Shown here: piece by piece, positions 51,411 through 59,933 of the stretch | How positions within the stretch are numbered: position 1 is the stretch's first letter | Layout of the letters: each line of letters begins with the position of its first letter | From: Leptolyngbya sp. NIES-3755 | GTDB lineage: Bacteria; Cyanobacteriota; Cyanobacteriia; Leptolyngbyales; Leptolyngbyaceae | Reading direction: 5' to 3' | Length of the DNA stretch: 64,000 nucleotides | Assembly (NCBI GenBank): GCA_001548435.1 | Contig: AP017308.1 | Coordinates: 1,497,030 to 1,561,029 of the forward strand | Program-made: the position numbers and the translations under genes | The notes under the pieces: model-generated | Database searches by the model: none | What the model saw: only the letters and a program-made list of their open reading frames with translations | What the model was told of the DNA's origin: nothing

Positions 51411-53702
51411 TTAAGTTGTATAGCACCCCACTTTGTTCAAGTTTTCTAGATTTTCTAAACGAGTTTTTTCCGTGTGCGCTTTACGAGACAAGACTTGAAG
51501 GTTCTCCAGCGTGGTTAACCCTCCTTTTGCCATCGGTGTAATGTGATCAATCTGAAAGTCGCGCCGCATTCGACTTCTGAATCCACTGGCAGCACAAGTA
51601 ATAAATCCCTTCACATCTGTGTATTTTGCAAACACAGCGTCTTTAATGTCTCGATACTCGGCTGGATCTCGCTCTCTCATTTCCTCAAGTGAAAGAGTCT
51701 CCAAAGGTACATCGTCAGGAATTACGATCGGTGGCATTAACGTCAAATCAGGATAGATTCCAAGCAGTTTGTTGATTTCAATGTCCACTTGTTTCTTGAA
51801 GTACAAGTAGTTATATCCAAACAAAACTTGCCAGAAGGATTTGTCGTCATTCCATAGAGATGTAAGGTATTCAGTGACCTGTTTAAGAGTGAGATCATTC
51901 TCATAGATGTGCCTTGCCACGATCGACAGATTGCACTTTCTACGTTCACTAAACGCGATGAATTCTGGCTCTATCTGTTTCTGAGCATAGAAGCGTAAAA
52001 TGTTCTTCACATCAGCATCTCTATAACCAAGCAAGAATGAATGATCAGGAAAATAGAGTTCCTTCGTCAGATTCAATAGATAATCGAGTTCTTCATCAGT
52101 CAAGTATTCTCGATTTTCAACATCAACGCCTTGAAACACTTCTTCTAAATCATTCACGAAACTGTCATAAGCCTCTTCAGTGTCGTTGTACAAAAGCACA
52201 TCGTAATTTCTAGAGGCAGGTTCACCAGATTCAGAAGGCTCCAGAATAGAAAAGCGATAAATACCAACGGGAACTCGTCTTAGAAAATCTAGCTTTTCTA
52301 GTGCTGTAGTATCAATTGAATCATCCATCATTCGGGCAAATTCTTCAATCTTTTCAATCGAGATGAGTCGAGCAATTTTCTTCATCGTCTCGATCTTTTT
52401 GTCCGTAAATTCCCCCTCACTGATCAGCTTCTCAGGATTAACCCAATTAATCTTGTCTTCCCAATTGTCAATGAAGCTAACAACATAGGCTTTCTCTGTC
52501 CCCCCGGCTGATTGACCCCGTAAAGCCCGCCCAATCATCTGGGTCATCAGAATCGTAGAAGTAGTTGGGCGTGTTAGAAAAACAGTCTGGACGTTTGGTA
52601 AATCGGTTCCTTCGGTCAGCATTTCTACATTGATCAGAACCTCCAGATCTCCTCTTCTAAATCGCTTGATTTTCTCAGAGTTCTCTTTGACAGAAACCGT
52701 AGCTCCTGTGTTTAGATCTGTAATTTTTGATGCTACAAAATCAGATTTAATTCCCCGCTGCTGAAATAAACCATTTAATTCGATCGCGTGTTGAACATCA
52801 ATTGCAAAAACTAACAGCGGTTTGTACTTGTCACGATTCTGAACATAGTGATCAACGATTCGCCTATTACGGATCTTAGACTTTGCAATCCGTTCAGCAA
52901 TCTTCTCAGGCAGTTTATCAAATGCCTCGATCGCTCTAATATCCTTTTCAGTCAACTCCTGATAAAAATCGAGTTCTGTCGCTAGATTTTCAAAGATTGG
53001 ATCAGCAAGAATTCCCCTAGTAATCAGCGTTCTCAAGTGTTCTGAAAAGAGGATGTCATTGGGAAAAACCATCTTAAGCAGACCTTTTTCACCGTCATCT
53101 GTTCTAAACGGAGTGGCTGTCAGACCCAGCATTTTGAAGGAATCTGCCTTTCCTCTAGCCTCAAAATTTTGTCCGATCGCATTAATCAGCTTGCGATACG
53201 TTTTTGCTGTCGCGTGATGTGCTTCATCAACGACCAAAAGAATTGAATCAGAATGCTCAACCCAATTATCTAGAAGGTAATGCACTCCGCTGTTGAGGCT
53301 GTCCTTACTAGCAATAATAATATCGTCGGTTGGCTGAATATTAACAGGACGATCGTGTTTGGGATGACCAGAGATCACGCGATACCTAAACTTCCCCACA
53401 TCATTCAGCAAAGATGGATACGCACTGAACTTTAGAGTTTCAAAAGCTTGATCAAGTAGTTCGTGACGATGGGCAATCCACAAAACCTTCTTGCGCCTAC
53501 CGATGAAGTTCCGTAACAACCAATGCACTGCCGTCAGAGTCTTCCCGCCGCCTGTCGGCAAAACTAGCAAGCCTTTAAACGCCTCCTTGTTTGCTTCATC
53601 CAGTTTTTTGATTGCCTCATTCTGATGAGCGTAAAGTTCTCTGGGATTTGTACCTGAGTTGACTCGAATTTCACCTGCGTACTCAACTTGAACCATCTGC
53701 AT
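51411..53702 (-). CDS. SF2 (DEAD/DEAH) helicase with C-terminal HNH nuclease
   Basis: 763 residues. Helicase motifs in order: Walker A LPTGGGKTLT (Lys54), IAHRHELLDQ, motif II VVDEAH (159-162), LTATPFR, IIINVEMLTEGTDLPNV-like motif V (VLINVEMLTEGTDLP) and MIGRALRG. The last ~60 residues form an HNH module: CAASGF, FQIDHITPMAKGG, LENLQVLSRKAHTEK. The order resembles type III/UvrB-like restriction helicases or solo anti-phage nucleases, but there is no methylase or specificity subunit beside it. Codon use looks more AT-rich than the neighbours, which suggests transfer. It is next to a tRNA gene. Confidence 0.85.
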   Translation of the reverse strand: MQMVQVEYAGEIRVNSGTNPRELYAHQNEAIKKLDEANKEAFKGLLVLPTGGGKTLTAVHWLLRNFIGRRKKVLWIAHRHELLDQAFETLKFSAYPSLLNDVGKFRYRVISGHPKHDRPVNIQPTDDIIIASKDSLNSGVHYLLDNWVEHSDSILLVVDEAHHATAKTYRKLINAIGQNFEARGKADSFKMLGLTATPFRTDDGEKGLLKMVFPNDILFSEHLRTLITRGILADPIFENLATELDFYQELTEKDIRAIEAFDKLPEKIAERIAKSKIRNRRIVDHYVQNRDKYKPLLVFAIDVQHAIELNGLFQQRGIKSDFVASKITDLNTGATVSVKENSEKIKRFRRGDLEVLINVEMLTEGTDLPNVQTVFLTRPTTSTILMTQMIGRALRGQSAGGTEKAYVVSFIDNWEDKINWVNPEKLISEGEFTDKKIETMKKIARLISIEKIEEFARMMDDSIDTTALEKLDFLRRVPVGIYRFSILEPSESGEPASRNYDVLLYNDTEEAYDSFVNDLEEVFQGVDVENREYLTDEELDYLLNLTKELYFPDHSFLLGYRDADVKNILRFYAQKQIEPEFIAFSERRKCNLSIVARHIYENDLTLKQVTEYLTSLWNDDKSFWQVLFGYNYLYFKKQVDIEINKLLGIYPDLTLMPPIVIPDDVPLETLSLEEMRERDPAEYRDIKDAVFAKYTDVKGFITCAASGFRSRMRRDFQIDHITPMAKGGLTTLENLQVLSRKAHTEKTRLENLENLNKVGCYTT

Positions 53703-53720
53703 AATTTTGGGAGCCTAAGT

Positions 53721-53783
53721 AAAACTGCGGTTAAGGGTACTGCGCCAGACTTTCATCCTTACAGCACCCTCACCCGCAGTTTT
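53721..53783. repeat. 63-bp imperfect palindrome upstream of the helicase-HNH gene
   Basis: AAAACTGCGG (53721-53730) is the exact reverse complement of CCGCAGTTTT (53774-53783). Inside, AGGGTACTG pairs with CAGCACCCT with one mismatch. It lies 19 bases from the helicase start codon; it may be a regulatory hairpin, a terminator-attenuator or a small non-autonomous element. Confidence 0.5.
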
Positions 53784-53841
53784 CCCAAACCGATTGCAAC
53801 CAGCACTAAACTTAGAGCAACTGAAAATGTAGCGATCGAGC

Positions 53842-54055
53842 TTAAAAATCTGCCAAACCTTGATCCTCAATTTGGATTTCAGGGTTTTTCGTCATCAGCA
53901 TCCAAGCATCGCGATATTTGGCAGAGCGCGGCTTACGCTGACGTTTTTCTGTTTCAACAAGATGGATCTCGCTGCCATAGTGAATAAAAACCTCATTTGA
54001 GCGCATGAAGAATCGCTGCTTGCTCTGCAATGTCGCCTCTGAGTTTGGTGTCCAT
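53842..54055 (-). pseudogene. Collapsed PD-(D/E)XK homing-endonuclease gene (group I intron-associated type)
   Basis: On the minus strand ATG 54055 opens MDTKLRGDIAEQAAILHALK, then stops at TGA 53993-53995. In another frame the tail continues VFIHYGSEIHLVETEKRQRK, PRSAKYRDAW and stops at 53842. I recognise both as the two ends of the PDDEXK_5 (group I intron-associated PD-(D/E)XK endonuclease) family, related to I-Ssp6803I. The middle, which carries the catalytic residues, is deleted and the ends are fused out of frame. Normal members are about 150-200 residues; about 70 codons remain. It lies just downstream of the tRNA-fMet gene and past its terminator. Confidence 0.72.
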
Positions 54056-54075
54056 TCCTTGATTTCTCTAATGCA

Positions 54076-54105
54076 AAAAGCCCCAGCTTTTACACTAGGG
54101 CTTTT
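54076..54105 (-). terminator. Terminator of the tRNA-fMet gene
   Basis: On the minus strand AAAAGCCCTAG pairs with CTGGGGCTTTT (one mismatch) a few bases beyond the tRNA CCA end, followed by T residues. Confidence 0.7.
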
Positions 54106-54109
54106 CATT

Positions 54110-54428
<319 letters not shown>

Positions 54429-54449
54429 TCGTTTTTTACCAACTCATCT

Positions 54450-54479
54450 AGTATAACCACAAGTTCCCAAAAGTTGCAA
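54450..54479 (-). promoter_or_regulatory. Sigma-70-type promoter of tRNA-fMet
   Basis: On the minus strand TTGCAA (54479-54474) and TATACT (54455-54450) are 18 bases apart, with the tRNA 5' end about 22 bases further on. Confidence 0.6.
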
Positions 54480-54529
54480 TACCCAATTTAAAACGAGAAG
54501 ATAGAGAGGTTCTTTTTCGATCTGCACTT

Positions 54530-54880
54530 ATGGCGACTTGGCGCTGCGTTAAATATTGTGGGGCTTGCTGCAACCTTGATCCGAGCGATCGACCCGATTT
54601 GGAAGAGTACCTCAACCCTGAAGAACTCCATCTGTATCTGAGTATGGTGGGCGAGGATGGCTGGTGCGTCAATTTTAATCAGATGACGCGAGAATGCAAC
54701 ATTTATGAAACTCGTCCTCGGTTCTGTCGGGTGACTCCTGAGACGTTTGAGAAAATGTTTGGGGTGGAACCGGACGAATTGAATGATTTCGCGATCGACT
54801 GTTGCCGTGAACAAATTGAAGCGGTGTATGGCGATCGAAGTTTGGAACTCTTGAAGTTCGAGCGGGAAATTGGCGTATAG
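54530..54880 (+). CDS. YkgJ family cysteine-cluster protein
   Basis: 116 residues with the zinc/iron-binding cysteine set: WRCVKYCGACC, CNIYETRPRFCRV and FAIDCCREQ. YkgJ-like proteins are small metal-binding proteins of unknown role. Separate transcription from the tRNA promoter on the opposite strand; the intergenic distance is about 100 bp. Confidence 0.85.
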   Translation: MATWRCVKYCGACCNLDPSDRPDLEEYLNPEELHLYLSMVGEDGWCVNFNQMTRECNIYETRPRFCRVTPETFEKMFGVEPDELNDFAIDCCREQIEAVYGDRSLELLKFEREIGV

Positions 54881-54939
54881 CAAAAATCTCCGATTCCGGG
54901 TATAGTGCTAGATAATGAAAAGAAAATGAAAACAAGTTC

Positions 54940-55299
54940 ATGTCTTCCACGAACCTACCCGTTACTGAAACCCAGGAATTGCTGATCCTCGAACAGACCC
55001 AGCCTGCGAAAGCAAAATCGAACTTTCTCAGTGTGTTTGGCTCGACGTTTATCACCATTTTTCTCGCAGAGCTTGGAGACAAGACCCAGCTTGCGACTTT
55101 ATTAATGAGTGCCCAGTCACATGCACCCTGGACTGTGTTTGCAGGGGCGGCTTCTGCGCTGGTGGCAACGAGCTTAGTCGGAGTTTTGGTTGGACGCTGG
55201 TTGTGTCAGAACGTTTCGCCCAAAACCTTGGAGAAGGCAACAGGCGGAATTTTGCTCTTAGTCTCAGTGCTGTTGGTTCTTGATGTCGTGAGGATGTAG
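54940..55299 (+). CDS. GDT1/TMEM165 (UPF0016) half-protein A
   Basis: 119 residues with three transmembrane helices and one copy of the signature FLAELGDKTQLATLL. GDT1 proteins move Mn2+ or Ca2+ with H+; in Synechocystis a full-length homologue (Mnx) exports Mn2+. The usual protein has two such motifs in one chain; here it is split. The partner starts four bases after the stop. Confidence 0.88.
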   Translation: MSSTNLPVTETQELLILEQTQPAKAKSNFLSVFGSTFITIFLAELGDKTQLATLLMSAQSHAPWTVFAGAASALVATSLVGVLVGRWLCQNVSPKTLEKATGGILLLVSVLLVLDVVRM

Positions 55300-55302
55300 A
55301 TA

Positions 55303-55599
55303 ATGGACTGGCAACTCTTGGGAATTAGCTTTGTGACGGTGTTTTTGGCGGAATTGGGAGATAAAAGTCAGCTTGCCGCGATCGCACTCAGCAGCGATTG
55401 TCGCAAGTCTACAAAAGCGATTTTTCTTGGAAGCGTTACGGCTTTGATTTTGGCGAGTTTAATCGGCGTTGTGTTGGGAGAAGGAACGGCGCAACTGTTA
55501 CCGACGAAATGGACAAAGATTATAGCTGCAATCGGGTTTGCAATTCTCGCGGTTCGGCTGCTTTGGTTTAGGAACGACGAAGAAGAAACGATTCAATAG
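55303..55599 (+). CDS. GDT1/TMEM165 (UPF0016) half-protein B
   Basis: 98 residues with the second motif FLAELGDKSQLAAIALS. It and half-protein A probably form a heteromeric transporter equal to one full GDT1. Starts three bases after the stop of A, in the same transcript, and is followed by a terminator. Confidence 0.88.
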   Translation: MDWQLLGISFVTVFLAELGDKSQLAAIALSSDCRKSTKAIFLGSVTALILASLIGVVLGEGTAQLLPTKWTKIIAAIGFAILAVRLLWFRNDEEETIQ

Positions 55600-55631
55600 A
55601 AAAAAGCCTCCCGAACAAGGAGGCTTCTTTA
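55600..55631 (+). terminator. Terminator of the GDT1 operon
   Basis: AAGCCTCC (55604-55611) pairs with GGAGGCTT (55619-55626), followed by CTTT. Confidence 0.75.
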
Positions 55632-55657
55632 ATGGAGTTCACCGCATCCAAACTTGA

Positions 55658-56128
55658 TTAAAATTCGCGCTTGATTAGCCAACCACCTGCGACGAGTTTC
55701 ATCGCTTCGAGTATCCAGTAGGTGATGTGGAGTTGATTCATTCCAGTCGGAATTTGCGCGGGTTCAAAGAGATTGAGATTAAGACCGATCGCACTCATTT
55801 GAGGAGAGAGAAAGTAGGTGCAAGCGATCGTAATCGTAAATAAAATGCCTGCAAGACTAAGCGAAATTGGTGATTTCTCGAACTGTTGACGTACTAAAAC
55901 CGCAGTCAAAACAAACGCGGCACAGAGTAATTCTAAGCGATTAAACACCCAGAAAATTCCATAACCAGCCGCTGTAAAGTCTGGCTGAGTCATCATTCCA
56001 GCCGCAAAAAGACTCGGCATAATCACGAAATCAAGCAATACACTACTGCTGACCCAGAACGCTAAAACGAGAACTAAACGTTTATGCCAGTTAACAGAAT
56101 TGAAATTGGCTCTTGAAGCGATAGCCAT
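55658..56128 (-). CDS. Membrane protein of unknown function, 156 aa
   Basis: Four hydrophobic helices (LVLVLAFWVSSSVLLDFV, LELLCAAFVLTAVLV, LAGILFTITIACTYFLS and the C-terminal LEAMKLVAGGWLI). It resembles small DUF4149-like membrane proteins in cyanobacteria, but I could not settle the family. It converges on the GDT1 operon. Confidence 0.7.
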   Translation of the reverse strand: MAIASRANFNSVNWHKRLVLVLAFWVSSSVLLDFVIMPSLFAAGMMTQPDFTAAGYGIFWVFNRLELLCAAFVLTAVLVRQQFEKSPISLSLAGILFTITIACTYFLSPQMSAIGLNLNLFEPAQIPTGMNQLHITYWILEAMKLVAGGWLIKREF

Positions 56129-56226
56129 TATCTAGACCTATGCTTGAAATGTTCTAAATTCAGACTAACAAATCTGCCTCGAAGCGGTTGAATTGGGATA
56201 AGAAACTTAGCAAAGAATTAAACCAA

Positions 56227-56262
56227 AATAAAGGGTCTAGCCAAATGAACTAGACCCTTTAT
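56227..56262. terminator. Perfect 14-bp hairpin, terminator-like
   Basis: AATAAAGGGTCTAG and CTAGACCCTTTATT flank a nine-base loop. Both ends have AT tracts, so it could end transcription on either strand, yet no gene ends here, hinting at an unannotated transcript. Confidence 0.5.
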
Positions 56263-56511
56263 TAGAACGAAAGTAATGTGAATCGAGGTGGACTAGAATC
56301 TGCAACTCTTGAATTGAAGAGATAGAAATTCCTCCTTGAAAGTCAACGGTAATGAAATTAATCAACAACGTATCGAAATCGTGGAACAATTGAGTTGCAG
56401 GAGCCTTGAGAGGGAAGACACAGATCTCAAAGCAGTGGTGTGGAGATTGAGGAGATATCTCTTCTGTGCCATGTATTTAAATTAGCATTCCTCTCCTCGA
56501 TCGAGCCTTGC

Positions 56512-56570
56512 TTTTAACAGTTAAAGACCGAACTTAATACAAGTTAACCTTCTCTTAATATGGTTAAGAA
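56512..56570 (+). promoter_or_regulatory. Cluster of PyTTAAPyPy-like repeats, candidate Pho box
   Basis: GTTAAAGA, CTTAATAC, GTTAACCT, CTTAATAT and GTTAAGAA start at 56520, 56533, 56543, 56554 and 56563. The roughly 10-13 base spacing and (C/G)TTAA(C/T) core resemble the cyanobacterial Pho box bound by SphR/PhoB. It is 53-110 bases upstream of the DUF2808 gene. Confidence 0.4.
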
Positions 56571-56622
56571 TTCGGCTCGAAAAAGAATCGATAGACTAAA
56601 GATATTGCTCTAAAACCGTTGT

Positions 56623-57207
56623 ATGAAGCGCTTTCTTCGTAATTTTATTATTCCGATCAGCATTACTTTGGGTTCGATTTTCTCTAATACGACGATTCCT
56701 GTTCAAGCCGTTCAGATTCGTGGCACGACTTATTTTGTGTCGCCACCGCGATTGGTCGATTCTTCCAGCACTCAGAATTATGTGTATGCTTGGAGCGCAA
56801 CCTATTACTTCACGCTGGATGTTCCAGAAAATTCGGGTGAACCCTTGCAGCGAGTGACGATCGCACAAGATGGAGGGGTCGATCGTGTTCGTTTCAATCT
56901 CAGAGAAACCGAAGCGTTTGACGGCGATCGACGTTCCAACACCAAATTGGGCTTAGGCGAAGTCACTCAAGATGAAAAAACCAGAGCGATTACGGTGAAT
57001 TTCAATCCGCCCGTTTCCCCTGGAAAACGAGTCACGATCGCGCTTTCACCGTATCAAAATCCCTCTACTGGCGGTGTTTATCTCTTTGGTATTACGGCGT
57101 TTCCGCAGGGTGAGCCAGCGTATGGGCAATTTCTCGGCTTTGGACGGATCTCAATCTACGAAAGTGGTAATGATTCGGTGTTCTTCAGACCATTCTTCCG
57201 CCACTAG
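56623..57207 (+). CDS. DUF2808 family secreted protein
   Basis: 194 residues with a signal peptide (PISITLGSIFSNTTIPVQA) and the DUF2808 pattern: FVSPPRLVDSSS, ATYYFTLDVPENSGEPLQRV, IAQDGGVDRVRF and the C-terminal LFGITAFPQGEP. The family is cyanobacterial and exported; function unknown. The stop overlaps the stop of the converging MIF-like gene by four bases. Confidence 0.85.
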   Translation: MKRFLRNFIIPISITLGSIFSNTTIPVQAVQIRGTTYFVSPPRLVDSSSTQNYVYAWSATYYFTLDVPENSGEPLQRVTIAQDGGVDRVRFNLRETEAFDGDRRSNTKLGLGEVTQDEKTRAITVNFNPPVSPGKRVTIALSPYQNPSTGGVYLFGITAFPQGEPAYGQFLGFGRISIYESGNDSVFFRPFFRH

Positions 57208-57557
57208 CCAAAAGTCGTCCCGTTCCAACCCCACAGGTAGCCTTTCGCATCTGCGAACTCGATGTAGATGCGATCGATAGGAACCTTCAAAGCTTGCTCA
57301 ATTTGCTGACAAAACTCTTGGCTCATTAATTTCGTTTGATCCGGAGTCATTGAGCCAACACTTTTGACTTCGATGTAGCAAGTCGGATCGGTTGTGCCAC
57401 CAAAGGTCATTGGGACAGCAGCTTCAAACGCAGTCATCACATACGATTCAGGTTTGCGAGTATGTTTTGCCAGTGCCGCAGAAAGTTGTTTGAGCAGATC
57501 CGTAACTTGAACGGCATCAGGATTCGCGATCGAGGTTTGGACTTTGATCAGAGGCAT
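57204..57557 (-). CDS. MIF-like tautomerase family protein
   Basis: 117 residues from ATG 57557, so that the catalytic Pro follows Met (MPLIKVQTSI). AALAKHTRKPESYVM and FGGTTDPTCYIEVKSVG match the macrophage migration inhibitory factor/phenylpyruvate tautomerase fold, ending FADAKGYLWGWNGTTFG. Extending the start upstream would bury the catalytic Pro. Confidence 0.9.
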   Translation of the reverse strand: MPLIKVQTSIANPDAVQVTDLLKQLSAALAKHTRKPESYVMTAFEAAVPMTFGGTTDPTCYIEVKSVGSMTPDQTKLMSQEFCQQIEQALKVPIDRIYIEFADAKGYLWGWNGTTFG

Positions 57558-57698
57558 CGATTTCACATCAAACTCAACGAGAAGAATTGTAGTTCCTGAT
57601 GTGTCCGTGCCACTTGCAGAACAGGAACAGGATCTTGGACAGTCTCGATTGCGACTGGTCATACTGAAGATAGCTATGAGTCCCCAGGAGTGAACACT

Positions 57699-58115
57699 AT
57701 GCAAGCTTCTCTACGTTGGTCTGTTTTACCCACTGCGATCGCAGCCGTCGTCGCCATGTCTAATATGGCACTGAGTCAGGTTGTCTCGATCGCCCAAAAC
57801 TCGCAACCGATTACCCTGAGTGGCACATCGGGCGGCGATAAGAAAGATGCGAGTTGTGCAGGCTTTATCAGCGATCAACCGAATCATACGGTGCAAGTGG
57901 CCGCTGATAGTAACTTAAAATTCACGCTACAAGGCAGCGGAGAACCGACGCTACTAATTACAGGTGCAGGACAAACTTTCTGTGTCCAAGCCGATCGCTT
58001 ATCGAATGGTAAAGTCGAAATTCCGGGACGCTGGACAAAAGGAAATTACTCGGTGTTTGTGGGCGATCGGGGCAGAGGGAGAAATCCTTATAGCTTGTCG
58101 ATCGCGCCTCAGTAA
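57699..58115 (+). CDS. Secreted protein with PPC-like beta domain
   Basis: 138 residues from ATG 57699 (AGGAG nine bases upstream; a GTG three codons earlier is in frame). Signal peptide LPTAIAAVVAMSNMALSQ, then a compact beta domain with Cys near GFISDQPNHTVQV and TFCVQADRLS, ending GNYSVFVGDRGRGRNPYSLS, as in the bacterial pre-peptidase C-terminal fold. It has no enzyme part. Confidence 0.7.
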   Translation: MQASLRWSVLPTAIAAVVAMSNMALSQVVSIAQNSQPITLSGTSGGDKKDASCAGFISDQPNHTVQVAADSNLKFTLQGSGEPTLLITGAGQTFCVQADRLSNGKVEIPGRWTKGNYSVFVGDRGRGRNPYSLSIAPQ

Positions 58116-58119
58116 AACT

Positions 58120-58283
58120 AGACTTCCTGCACGAATTGAAGATGCCCACCGAATGGAATTCGGGGCTATACAGACAAAATGTGCCTTCGCACATTAACAG
58201 CCATTTTTGCATTAGTCCGTGCAGGCGGACTTCGTTTGTATAGCCGCGAATTCTATTCGCAAAGGCATTCATGCAGGAAGTCT
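58120..58283. repeat. 164-bp imperfect palindrome, MITE-like
   Basis: AGACTTCCTGCA at the left is the exact complement of TGCAGGAAGTCT at the right. Inner arms also pair: GGCTATACAGAC/GTTTGTATAGCC and GAATGGAATTCG/CGAATTCTATTCG. Smaller hairpins AATGTGC/GCACATT and GTCCG/CGGAC lie in the centre. Such structures, including the core word GGACTTCGTTTGTATAGCC, I recall as dispersed in cyanobacterial genomes; I cannot confirm copies elsewhere. Confidence 0.7.
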
Positions 58284-58325
58284 GATGTCTCTGCTTGCCC
58301 CAGATTGAGGTCAGGCGATTAAAAC

Positions 58326-58365
58326 AAAATCCACTAAAGGGTGTTGTTCCTTCAGTGGATTTTTG
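58326..58365. terminator. Bidirectional terminator between PPC-like gene and gltD
   Basis: AAAATCCACTAAAGG and CCTTCAGTGGATTTT pair, with one mismatch, around a short loop and have T/A tracts on both sides, between converging genes. Confidence 0.8.
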
Positions 58366-58370
58366 TTGGA

Positions 58371-59849
58371 TTAAGGCAGATCGGTTTCACCCATGAGGTA
58401 GCGATCGCATTCTCGTGCGGCTCCTCGACCTTCATTGAATGCCCAGACGACTAAGCTTTGCCCACGTCGGCAATCTCCTGCTGCGAATACGCCTGGAATA
58501 CTGGTTGTGTATTTGCCGTATTCCGATTTGATGTTGCTGCGGGGATCTCGATCGAGTCCCATTGCATCAAGTAACGGTTGCTCAGGACCTAAAAAGCCCA
58601 TTGCTAACAGAACAAGTTGCGCTGGCAATACTTTCTCAGTTCCTGGAATGTGCTTCGGAATAAATTGTCCTTGCTCGTTGCGCTCCCACTGCACTTCGAC
58701 GGTGTGGATTGCTGTTACGTTACCGTTTTCGTCGCCTTCAAACTTCGTTGCCGTTCGCAGATAAGCTCGTGGATCGGCTCCAAATTTGGCGGCAGCTTCT
58801 TCTTGTCCATAGTCCATTTTGTAGACTTTGGGGTATTCGGGCCAAGGATTGTTCGCAGCGCGTTCTTCGGGAGGTTGAGGCATAATTTCCAATTGCACGA
58901 CACTGTTACAGCCATGCCGAATTGAAGTGCCAACGCAGTCGGTTCCAGTATCACCACCGCCAATGATCACGACATCTTTTCCTTGAGCGGAAAGTTCGGG
59001 ATGATTGCCGTCTAAAACGGATTTGGTATTTGCAGTGAGGAAATCCATTGCAAAGTGAATCCCTTTGAGTTGACGACCTTCGATCGACAAATCACGCGGC
59101 TTGGTGGCTCCGGTACAAAGCACGACTGCATCATGGTTTTTGATCAAGTCTTCCGCAGAAATATCCCTGCCAATTTCAGTATTGCAGACGAATTTCACGC
59201 CCTCAGTTTCGAGAACATTTAATCGCCGCATGACCACGTTTTGTTTATCGAGCTTCATGTTCGGGATGCCATACATCAGCAATCCACCCGGACGATCGGC
59301 GCGTTCGTAGACTGTTACCCAATGTCCCGCTTTGTTCAATTGAGCCGCAGCACACAATCCAGCAGGACCCGAACCGACGATCGCGATCTTTTTCCCGGTT
59401 CGTTTTTCGGGTGGCTCTGGAGTAATCCAGCCTTCATCCCAACCTTTATCTACGATCGAGTATTCAATATTCTTGATCGTCACAGGCGGATTGTGCATTC
59501 CTAACACACAGGAACCCTCACAGGGAGCGGGACAGACTCGTCCCGTGAATTCGGGGAAATTGTTCGTTTTGTGTAATCGATCGAGGGCTTCTTTCCACAG
59601 TCCGCGATAGATTAAATCATTCCACTCAGGGATGAGATTGTTGATCGGACAACCACTTGCCATACCGCTGATCAGTGTTCCGGTATGACAGAACGGGATG
59701 CCACAATCCATACAGCGAGCGCCCTGAGTGCGTAGATTCTCTTCGGGCATTGGTAAATGGAATTCGTCCCAGTTACGAATGCGATCGAGCGGTGCAAGTT
59801 CAGACGGCAGTTCGCGGAGAAATTCGATAAATCCAGTCGGTTTTCCCAT
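58371..59849 (-). CDS. gltD: Glutamate synthase small subunit
   Basis: 492 residues. N-terminal Fe-S ligands [10 protein letters not shown] and [15 protein letters not shown] site [20 protein letters not shown] site [32 protein letters not shown] near the end. It passes electrons from NAD(P)H to the GltB flavin to make glutamate from 2-oxoglutarate and glutamine. It lies 84 bases downstream of gltB on the same strand, the usual gltBD order, and ends at a bidirectional terminator. Confidence 0.95.
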   Translation of the reverse strand: MGKPTGFIEFLRELPSELAPLDRIRNWDEFHLPMPEENLRTQGARCMDCGIPFCHTGTLISGMASGCPINNLIPEWNDLIYRGLWKEALDRLHKTNNFPEFTGRVCPAPCEGSCVLGMHNPPVTIKNIEYSIVDKGWDEGWITPEPPEKRTGKKIAIVGSGPAGLCAAAQLNKAGHWVTVYERADRPGGLLMYGIPNMKLDKQNVVMRRLNVLETEGVKFVCNTEIGRDISAEDLIKNHDAVVLCTGATKPRDLSIEGRQLKGIHFAMDFLTANTKSVLDGNHPELSAQGKDVVIIGGGDTGTDCVGTSIRHGCNSVVQLEIMPQPPEERAANNPWPEYPKVYKMDYGQEEAAAKFGADPRAYLRTATKFEGDENGNVTAIHTVEVQWERNEQGQFIPKHIPGTEKVLPAQLVLLAMGFLGPEQPLLDAMGLDRDPRSNIKSEYGKYTTSIPGVFAAGDCRRGQSLVVWAFNEGRGAARECDRYLMGETDLP

Positions 59850-59933
59850 AGTTCAAAATTGAATTGTGTAGAGAGATTTTGATAGATGAAGGAGGGGAGC
59901 AGAGGTAATTTTGGCTTGCTGTCCCCCATTTTT

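Larger units (their letters stand above)
56129..56622. other. Intergenic region, 494 bp, divergent promoters
   Basis: No gene is supported. It holds the perfect hairpin at 56227-56262 and a cluster of TTAA-containing octamers at 56512-56570. Short open frames of under 40 codons are present on the minus strand between them, but no ribosome binding site or conservation supports them. An unseen small RNA ending at the hairpin is possible. Confidence 0.4.

Noticed and set aside
56334-56480. 37-codon minus-strand frame (MAQKRYLLNL...) in the 56.1-56.6 kb gap
   Set aside because: No ribosome binding site, odd composition and no family; kept only as a note under the intergenic entry.
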